A stretch of 64,000 bases of DNA from Anaerolineae bacterium. Lineage in GTDB: Bacteria > Chloroflexota > Anaerolineae > Aggregatilineales > Aggregatilineaceae. The position numbers and the translations under genes are program-made. The stretch spans positions 144,605 to 208,604 of the forward strand of contig JAHDLB010000018.1 of assembly GCA_018432315.1 (NCBI GenBank), read 5' to 3'. Below, one piece after another: positions 58,552-64,000 of this stretch (within the stretch, counting starts at the first letter, position 1; the number at the start of each line of letters is the position of its first letter). Below the pieces are notes generated by a model. That model saw nothing but the letters and a program-made list of their open reading frames with translations. It searched no databases and was not told the origin of the DNA.

Positions 58552-59897
58552 GCGCCACCCTCGGCGACGGCTTCGGGCACCTCCCCGGTGGTGCCGCGTG
58601 TGACCGTGCTCATCGCGTCGGCCATCTCGGGATGCGGCGCGTCCGATCGCTGGATGTAGCGCTCGTATTCCTCCGGGAACTGGGTCACCGTGCTCAGCAC
58701 CGGGTTCGCCGCAAACTCGCCCAACGCGCACAGCGTCACCGGCGCCATCTGTTTGGGAACAACGTGCAGCATATCCAGATCGTGCTGGGTGCCCTCGCCG
58801 CGCAGCAGCCGCTCGTAAATCCGGTCCAGCCAGTACGTCCCTTCACGGCACGGCGTGCACTTCCCGCAGCTCTCGTGTTTGAAGAAGTGCGTCATCTTGG
58901 CCGCAGCCCACACCATGTCCGTGTCCTCGTCCATCAGGATGATCGAGGCCGAGCCGAGCGTGCTGCCCAGCGCGGCGACGTCCTCGTAGGTCAGCGGCGT
59001 ATCGAGCACCTCGTCGGTCGCCACCAGGACGGGACCGCTCGCGCCCGACGGCAGGATGGCCTTCAGCTCTTTGCCGTCGCGAATGCCGCCCGCGTGCTCG
59101 AAGATCAGCTCGCGGAAGGTAATGCCCAGCGGCAGCTCGTAATTGCCCGGTTTGGCGACGTGGCCGCTCATGCAGAAGATCTTCGGGCCGGGGCTTTGCG
59201 GCGTGCCGATCTTCTTGTATTCGTCGGCCCCATTCACCAGGATCCACGGCACGTTCGCCAGCGTTTCGACGTTGTTCACCACGGTGGGCTGGTAGTACAG
59301 GCCGCCGCCAATCTGCGCCGGGAACGGCGGGCGCACGCGGGGCTGCCCGAGCAGCCCTTGCAAGCTGTTGAGCAGCGCGCTTTCCTCGCCGCAGATGTAC
59401 GCGCCCGCGCCGAGATGCACGTACACGTCGCACGTCCAGCCAGAGCCCAACACATTCTCGCCAACCAGGTTCGCCTGGCGGGCTTCTTCGATGCGCTCTT
59501 CCAGCGCGTGCGCCAGGTCCCAGAACTCACCACGGCAGTAGATGTAGACGCCCGCGGCCTGGATCGCGTAGGCGGCGATCATCGCGCCTTCGATGACCTG
59601 GTGCGGATTCTTCTCCAGCAGTTGGCGATCCTTGAACGTGCCCGGCTCGCTCTCGTCAGCGTTTACCGTGACGTATTTGATCGGGGCGTCCTGGGGAATG
59701 AAGCTCCACTTGCGCCCCGCGGGGAAACCGGCCCCACCCCGCCCGCGCAGATTGGACTCGAGGACGATCTGAATCACTTCTTGCGGTGAATGCTCCTGGA
59801 CGGCTTTCTTGAGGCCCTCGTAGCCGCCATTGGCGACGTACGTATCAAACTGCCAGATGTCAGGAATATCGAGATCGCGCAGCAGAATGTGTGTCAT
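58548..59897 (-). CDS. nuoF: NADH-quinone oxidoreductase subunit F
   Basis: The 449-residue NADH/FMN-binding subunit has GRGGAGFPAGRKWSFIPQDA (NADH), NADESEPGTFKDRQLLEKNP and ICGEESALLNSLQG (FMN), and the 4Fe-4S site SCGKCTPCREG plus Cys in VTLCALGEFAANPVL (cluster N3). A 40-residue acidic C-terminal tail is extra. With NuoE it oxidises NADH, so this is a full NADH-dependent complex I. Confidence 0.97.
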   Translation of the reverse strand: MTHILLRDLDIPDIWQFDTYVANGGYEGLKKAVQEHSPQEVIQIVLESNLRGRGGAGFPAGRKWSFIPQDAPIKYVTVNADESEPGTFKDRQLLEKNPHQVIEGAMIAAYAIQAAGVYIYCRGEFWDLAHALEERIEEARQANLVGENVLGSGWTCDVYVHLGAGAYICGEESALLNSLQGLLGQPRVRPPFPAQIGGGLYYQPTVVNNVETLANVPWILVNGADEYKKIGTPQSPGPKIFCMSGHVAKPGNYELPLGITFRELIFEHAGGIRDGKELKAILPSGASGPVLVATDEVLDTPLTYEDVAALGSTLGSASIILMDEDTDMVWAAAKMTHFFKHESCGKCTPCREGTYWLDRIYERLLRGEGTQHDLDMLHVVPKQMAPVTLCALGEFAANPVLSTVTQFPEEYERYIQRSDAPHPEMADAMSTVTRGTTGEVPEAVAEGGA

Positions 59898-59965
59898 AGC
59901 TTCGAATACCGTTCCTGTGTTAATTATGTGCTCGGCCCGGCTCCGCTCAGGACCACGGACCCGGT

Positions 59966-60409
59966 CTATACGGCGTCGCTGTCACGCTTAGTCAAATAGT
60001 GTATACCTCGAAAATCGCTGTATCCCGCCTGCTCGAAAAGCGCCAGGCTGGCCGCATTGCCATCTTCGATCAGCGCCGCGATGATCTGCATCCCCTGCGC
60101 GCGCAGCGTGCGCTCCGCCTCGTCGATCAACCGGCGGGCGATTCCCTTGCGCCGGTGCTCGGGCCGGACGGCCAGCCGGTTGATCCAGCCCTTGCGCCCG
60201 TCGTGCGTGGTCAGCACGACGCCGACCAGCTCGCCTCCCTGCTTCACGCCGATCACCGCCTGCAGATCGCCGGCCATCTGCCGGACGAACTGCTCGCGAC
60301 TGTCGCGTCCGCCCGGCTTGACGGGCAGCCCCGCGGCTTCCCAGATGGCGCGAACAGCCTCGTAGTCATCCGCCGTCAAGTGAACGACGGTCAACGCCTG
60401 CGGTTCCAC
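59966..60409 (-). CDS. GNAT acetyltransferase inside the nuo operon
   Basis: The 147-residue GNAT protein has the acetyl-CoA loop in LAVRPEHRRKGIARRLIDEA and the C-terminal EDGNAASLALFEQAGYSDFR. It most resembles RimI-type N-acetyltransferases in length. It starts with GTG 60409, 15 bases after nuoE, and ends 68 bases before nuoF, splitting two genes whose products work together. A role in modifying complex I is possible but unproven. Confidence 0.88.
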   Translation of the reverse strand: MEPQALTVVHLTADDYEAVRAIWEAAGLPVKPGGRDSREQFVRQMAGDLQAVIGVKQGGELVGVVLTTHDGRKGWINRLAVRPEHRRKGIARRLIDEAERTLRAQGMQIIAALIEDGNAASLALFEQAGYSDFRGIHYLTKRDSDAV

Positions 60410-60424
60410 CGTGCCACCCCGCGA

Positions 60425-60931
60425 TCACTCGCCCGGCTCCGGCACCTCTTCGAGAGCCCTGGCGCGCCACTGCTCGATCAGGGCTTTGATCGTCTCCATA
60501 TCCAGGTTTTCATAGTAATGGAAATTGCACTGGAGCATCGGCGCCCGGTCGCATGCCGCCAGGCACATCACCTGCTCCACGGTGAACAGCCCGTCTCCGG
60601 TCGTCCCGCCGTCTTCCACGCCCAGATACTCGCACAGCTCGCGGTAGAACTGATCCGCCCCGCGCAAGGCACACGGCAGGTCCGTGCAGACCTGCAACCA
60701 GTATTTGCCCTTCGGTTTCTCGGAAAACATCGTGTAGAAACCGGCAATGGATTGGGCCTGGGTGGGATCCACGTCACACAACGCGGCCACCTCGCGCAGC
60801 GCGTCTTCGCTCAGCCAGCCATACTCTTCCTGTGCCAGGTACAACAGGTCCATGATCCCGGACCGCTTGTCCGGGTATTTGGCGAAGATTTCCTCGATCC
60901 GGTCTGCGTACTTATCTGCCAGCACGGCCAC
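60425..60931 (-). CDS. nuoE: NADH-quinone oxidoreductase subunit E
   Basis: The 168-residue thioredoxin-like subunit binds 2Fe-2S cluster N1a through CTDLPC and CLAAC (VEQVMCLAACDRAPMLQCN). The N-terminal helical bundle is present (RSGIMDLLYLAQEEYGWLSE). The start is GTG at 60931 or, with better spacing from GGAG, GTG two codons later. Confidence 0.95.
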   Translation of the reverse strand: MAVLADKYADRIEEIFAKYPDKRSGIMDLLYLAQEEYGWLSEDALREVAALCDVDPTQAQSIAGFYTMFSEKPKGKYWLQVCTDLPCALRGADQFYRELCEYLGVEDGGTTGDGLFTVEQVMCLAACDRAPMLQCNFHYYENLDMETIKALIEQWRARALEEVPEPGE

Positions 60932-60957
60932 ACTCCATCTCGCGTAGAAAACGGGCG

Positions 60958-62199
60958 CTAACGATCGCAGTCGCCCAGCACAATGTCGACACTTCCGATG
61001 ATGCCCACCAGATCAGCAATCAGGTGCCCCTTCGCCATATGCGGCAGCGCGCTCAGGTGCACGAAGCTGGGCGTGCGGAAGCGCACACGCCATGGCCTCG
61101 GGCTGCCATCGCTCGCCAGGAAGCACCCCAGCTCGCCGCGCGGGCTTTCGACGCGCACGTAGACCTCGCCTTTGGGCGGGCGGAAGCCTTCCGTCCACAG
61201 TTTGAAGTGATGGATCACGGCTTCCATGCTGTGCCCCAACTCGGCGCGGGGCGGCGGCACGTACTTACGATTGTTCGAGCGGAACAGGCCGCCGGGCAGG
61301 TTGTCGATGGCCTGCTCGACGATCCGCAGGCTCTGGCGCATCTCCTCGATGCGGATGATGTAGCGATCGTACACGTCGCCGTGCACCCCCAGCGGGACCT
61401 CGAAATCGAACTGCTCGTAACCGCTGTAGGGCAGTGCCTTGCGAATGTCCCAGTTGACGCCCGACCCGCGCAGCGTGGGGCCGGTGCATCCCAGCGCGAT
61501 CGCATCTTCAGCCGAGATAAACCCGATCCCCTGGGTGCGGTCGAGCCAGATCGGGTTGTTCGACAACAGCTTTTCGTAATCGTCCACCTTGGCCGGGAAA
61601 TAATCGATGAAGTCACGCACCGCCGGCTCGAACTCCTCCGGCACGTCGCGCCACAGGCCGCCAGGACGGAAATACGTGCTCATCATCCGCTGGCCAGACA
61701 CCATCTCGAAGATATCGAGGATCTTCTCGCGCTCGCGGAAGCAGTACAGAAAGACGCTCATCGCGCCGATATCGAGCGCGTGCGTGCCCAGCCACACCAG
61801 ATGGCTGTTGATCCGCGTGAGTTCGGCCAGCAGCACGCGAATCACCTGGGCGCGCGGCGGGACGTCCAACTCGATCAGCTTCTCCATGGCAAGGCAGTAC
61901 GCCAGGTTGTTCCCCAGCGGATTGAGGTAGTCCATGCGATCGGTCATAGTGATGGACTGCTCGTATCGTTTGGCCTCCATGTTCTTCTCGATTCCGGTAT
62001 GGAGGAAGCCAATATCCGGAATGCAGTTCACGATGTCTTCGCCATCCAGCTCGAGCAGCAAACGCAGCACGCCGTGTGTGCTTGGGTGCTGCGGCCCCAT
62101 GTTCAAGACCATCGTCTCGCCGCTCAAGGCGCGATCGGATACCAGGCCCCTGAGCTTCTCGACATCCCCCTGCCAGACAGTTTCTTCCTGTACGCTCAT
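60958..62199 (-). CDS. nuoD: NADH-quinone oxidoreductase subunit D
   Basis: The 413-residue 49-kDa-type subunit has NMGPQHPSTHGVLRLLLELD, the quinone-site His and Tyr region, GFLHTGIEKNMEAKRYEQSI, and VESPRGELGCFLASDGSPRP. It forms the quinone pocket with NuoB and NuoH. The final DIVLGDCDR end is standard. Confidence 0.96.
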   Translation of the reverse strand: MSVQEETVWQGDVEKLRGLVSDRALSGETMVLNMGPQHPSTHGVLRLLLELDGEDIVNCIPDIGFLHTGIEKNMEAKRYEQSITMTDRMDYLNPLGNNLAYCLAMEKLIELDVPPRAQVIRVLLAELTRINSHLVWLGTHALDIGAMSVFLYCFREREKILDIFEMVSGQRMMSTYFRPGGLWRDVPEEFEPAVRDFIDYFPAKVDDYEKLLSNNPIWLDRTQGIGFISAEDAIALGCTGPTLRGSGVNWDIRKALPYSGYEQFDFEVPLGVHGDVYDRYIIRIEEMRQSLRIVEQAIDNLPGGLFRSNNRKYVPPPRAELGHSMEAVIHHFKLWTEGFRPPKGEVYVRVESPRGELGCFLASDGSPRPWRVRFRTPSFVHLSALPHMAKGHLIADLVGIIGSVDIVLGDCDR

Positions 62200-62226
62200 C
62201 GTCGTCTCGCTTCCGTCATCGAAGTG

Positions 62227-62745
62227 CTATTCTTTTGCGTACGGCTTGTGCCGGTCGACTTCGTCGAAGTTGAACGAAAACTGCACGGTTTCGTAGCCAA
62301 GCGGGTAATCTTTGCGCAGCGGGTGGCCGTCCCAGCCCTCCGGCATGAGAATCCGGCGCAAGTCGGGATGATCGGTGAAGGTTACGCCCAGCAGGTCGTA
62401 GATTTCGCGCTCGAACCAGTTCGCGGTGGGCCACACCGGCGTCACGCTGGGCACCACAGGATCATCACCGGGCAGGTAGACTTTCAGGCGCAGCGACCGA
62501 TTGTGGGGCAGCGAATACAGGTGATAAGCGACCGCAAACCGGGGCTCCTGCGGATAATAGTCGATGCCGGTGACGTCCGAGAGCAGGTTGTATTCGAGCC
62601 CCTCGGTCTGAAGGCAGTATCGGCCAATGTCCGCGATCTTCGCTGCCGACACGACGACGGTGGTGTCGCCGCGGAACGTCGAAACATCCTCGATCGCATC
62701 GCCGAAAGCGGCTTGCAGAGCTTCTATGGGGTCAAGTTTCGTCAT
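62227..62745 (-). CDS. nuoC: NADH-quinone oxidoreductase subunit C
   Basis: The 172-residue 30-kDa-type subunit has the ERE-YD-x2-G signature (WFEREIYDLLGVTFTDHPDL) and RRILMPEGWDGHPLRKDYPL. It is separate from NuoD, not fused as in E. coli. ATG 62745 is preferred; GAGAG lies 8 bases upstream. Confidence 0.95.
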   Translation of the reverse strand: MTKLDPIEALQAAFGDAIEDVSTFRGDTTVVVSAAKIADIGRYCLQTEGLEYNLLSDVTGIDYYPQEPRFAVAYHLYSLPHNRSLRLKVYLPGDDPVVPSVTPVWPTANWFEREIYDLLGVTFTDHPDLRRILMPEGWDGHPLRKDYPLGYETVQFSFNFDEVDRHKPYAKE

Positions 62746-62793
62746 GCAACACTCTCTCAACTATGGAGTAAATCCGCCAACAACGGACGATAC

Positions 62794-63276
62794 CTACGCC
62801 CAATCGGCAATACGTTCCTGCTTGATGCGCTCGTGCAGCGTGATGATGCCGTGAATCAATTGTTCCGGGCGCGGCGGGCAGCCCGCCACGTACACATCCA
62901 CCGGCACGATTTCGTCCACGCCCTGGACGATCGCGTAGTTGTTGAAGACACCGCCACACGACGCGCAATCGCCCATGCTGAGCACCCACTTGGGCTCTGG
63001 CATCTGATCATACAACTGACGCAAGACGGGAGCCATCTTACGCGTTACGCGGCCCGCCACGATCATCAGGTCGCTCTGGCGAGGGCTGGGACGCATCAGC
63101 TCCATGCCAAAACGGGACATATCATAGTTCGAAGCCTGCGTGCTCATCATTTCGATCGCGCAGCATGCCAGGCCAAACAGCATGGGCCACATGGCACGCG
63201 TGCGTGCCCAGTTCACAGCATCCTCGAGGCGTGTTGTCACGACTCCGAGTTCCCCGAGTTTCGGCGTTACTCCCAT
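62794..63276 (-). CDS. nuoB: NADH-quinone oxidoreductase subunit B
   Basis: The 160-residue subunit carries cluster N2 ligands: the Cys pair in [11 protein letters not shown], one in [16 protein letters not shown], and one in [15 protein letters not shown] 63276 lies within the end of nuoA (10-base overlap) and has GGAGG 6 bases upstream. The frame is open further upstream but has no homology there. Confidence 0.96.
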   Translation of the reverse strand: MGVTPKLGELGVVTTRLEDAVNWARTRAMWPMLFGLACCAIEMMSTQASNYDMSRFGMELMRPSPRQSDLMIVAGRVTRKMAPVLRQLYDQMPEPKWVLSMGDCASCGGVFNNYAIVQGVDEIVPVDVYVAGCPPRPEQLIHGIITLHERIKQERIADWA

Positions 63277-63632
63277 TCCAGGCCTCCAACCTTCCACTCG
63301 TACACAAAACCAACTGTCAACACGAAGAAGAAGACCCCCATCACAACCAGCCCATAGACGCGCAAATCGCGAAAGATAACTGCCCAGGGTAAGAAGAAAA
63401 TAACCTCGATATCAAACAGAATAAACAACACGGCCACACGGTAGAATCTCACCGGAATACGGCGGATGGCCTGGCCGAAGGGCTGCATACCGCTCTCGTA
63501 GGGAGCGAGCTTACGCGCCGTAGGGCGATAAGGGCCGAAAATGCGCGACATGAACAGGATCAGGGAGCTCATGCCAACGGTGAGAATGAGCAGAGCCGCA
63601 ATGGGGGCATAATCTGATAGCACGGTAAGCAT
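63267..63632 (-). CDS. nuoA: NADH-quinone oxidoreductase subunit A
   Basis: The 121-residue, three-TM subunit has the NuoA signature [20 protein letters not shown] and [20 protein letters not shown]. First gene of the operon. At ATG 63632 the GGAG site touches the start codon, whereas GTG 63623 (Val4) is 9 bases from it and is a plausible true start. Confidence 0.95.
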   Translation of the reverse strand: MLTVLSDYAPIAALLILTVGMSSLILFMSRIFGPYRPTARKLAPYESGMQPFGQAIRRIPVRFYRVAVLFILFDIEVIFFLPWAVIFRDLRVYGLVVMGVFFFVLTVGFVYEWKVGGLEWE

Positions 63633-63688
63633 CTCCGTAACACGAAGTTTGTCAGACGCTAATTGTTCAGATTAGAACAAGCATCCAG

Positions 63689-63717
63689 AGATTAGCATAA
63701 AGCGAAAAAGGTGTCAA
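63689..63717 (-). promoter_or_regulatory. Promoter of the nuo operon
   Basis: TTGACA (63717-63712, consensus), 17-base spacer ending in TGC, then TAATCT (63694-63689): an extended -10 promoter. The leader to nuoA is about 50 bases. The stretch 63718-63875 up to the 5S gene is AT-rich near 63720-63780 and shows no gene. Confidence 0.62.
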
Positions 63718-63875
63718 ACTGGTTACGTTTGATAAAAATCAGGATTAACGCCTTTAAAGATAACACAGGTTATGAGATTTCCAAATTCGAGGTTTGGTGG
63801 GTTTGGCCAAGTGCACGAAGGGGAAAAAGCGCGTGGGAAAAGCGAGCAGGGGTAGAAAAAAATGAGGTCGGATGA

Positions 63876-63991
63876 GTTGGCGACGACCTACGCTCCCAGG
63901 GGGCTGCCCCCCCAGTACCATCGGCGCGGGCGGGCTTAACTACCGGGTTCGAGAAGGGACCGGGTGTACCCCCACCGCTACAGTCACCAAC
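63876..63991 (-). rRNA. rrf: 5S ribosomal RNA
   Basis: On the minus strand the 116-nt gene opens with GTTGGTGAC and closes with GTCGCCAAC, which form a 9-bp helix I with one G-T pair. The core has CTCGAACCCGGTAGTTAAGC, the typical loop B/helix III segment. It is at the right edge, so the 23S and 16S genes, if linked, lie outside the window to the right. Confidence 0.95.
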
Positions 63992-64000
63992 CACCGTCCG

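Noticed and set aside
58552..58731. Extension of the TPR-like gene into nuoF
   Set aside because: It runs antiphase over the conserved nuoF C-terminus; ATG 58551 with ATGA coupling is better supported.
61024..63357. 777-codon plus-strand open frame opposite nuoD, nuoC and nuoB
   Set aside because: The three conserved nuo genes on the other strand explain the DNA; the frame has no recognisable motif and no good start signal.
1..64000. CRISPR arrays, insertion sequences, prophage or integrase genes
   Set aside because: No regularly spaced direct repeats, transposase-like proteins or phage structural genes were seen anywhere in the window.

Overview
The window is high-GC, gene-dense bacterial DNA, almost all of it readable as operons with ATGA or TGATG overlaps. 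The proteins point to Chloroflexota, probably Anaerolineae: runs of polytopic GT-C membrane proteins, a Tad locus with no outer-membrane secretin, a soluble DegS-type kinase with a NarL-type regulator, many 'TM plus Pro/Thr linker' proteins, a small SWIM protein, and a 14-subunit nuo operon with lineage-specific insertions. This assignment is inferred from gene content, not from an rRNA tree.

Layout: 1-317, start of a GT-A/NTP-transferase-like gene cut by the window edge. 340-7958, Tad (type IVc pilus/secretion) operon cpaB-cpaE-cpaF-tadB-tadC, then comF and a long-form hpf, with a promoter and a terminator. 8068-10032, response regulator and soluble histidine kinase. 10101-18913, operon of six GT-C-like membrane proteins. 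18918-20738, Usp-Usp-DUF389 protein. 20858-24428, divergent operon of a putative HExxH metalloprotease, a CtpE-like P-type ATPase and a small acidic protein. 24520-25947, MFS exporter. 26012-27040, threonine-dehydrogenase-like SDR. 27145-28431, promoter, cobalamin riboswitch, leader terminator and a secreted alpha/alpha-repeat protein. 28424-31423, two M16 peptidases and AcpS. 31543-35329, UDP-glucose dehydrogenase, FAD oxidoreductase and an LPG-synthase-type membrane protein (envelope glycan or lipid). 35501-35912, SWIM protein behind a promoter/mini-ORF/terminator leader. 35918-38181, PspC, LiaF-like and propeller-like envelope genes. 38333-41101, two-domain GNAT and an orphan peptide-binding lipoprotein-like SBP. 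41103-42403, two related membrane-anchored proteins. 42566-42649, tRNA-Leu(CAA) with its own promoter and terminator. 42731-44893, ECF sigma, anti-sigma-like protein and NUDIX hydrolase. 44890-46579, SDR and methyltransferase. 46645-63717, complete nuoA-N operon (complex I) with two passenger genes. 63876-63991, 5S rRNA.

Two points stand out. First, NuoJ (52467-53666) is twice normal size because about 230 residues resembling two DUF4397 repeats sit in the loop before its last membrane helix, on the predicted outer face of complex I. Second, a cobalamin riboswitch with an intrinsic terminator as its expression platform controls a secreted protein of prenyltransferase-like alpha/alpha repeats, the fold used by animal intrinsic factor and transcobalamin, so it is a candidate extracellular B12-binding protein. 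A third, smaller point is a promoter, 17-codon ORF and terminator unit before the SWIM gene that looks like an attenuator.
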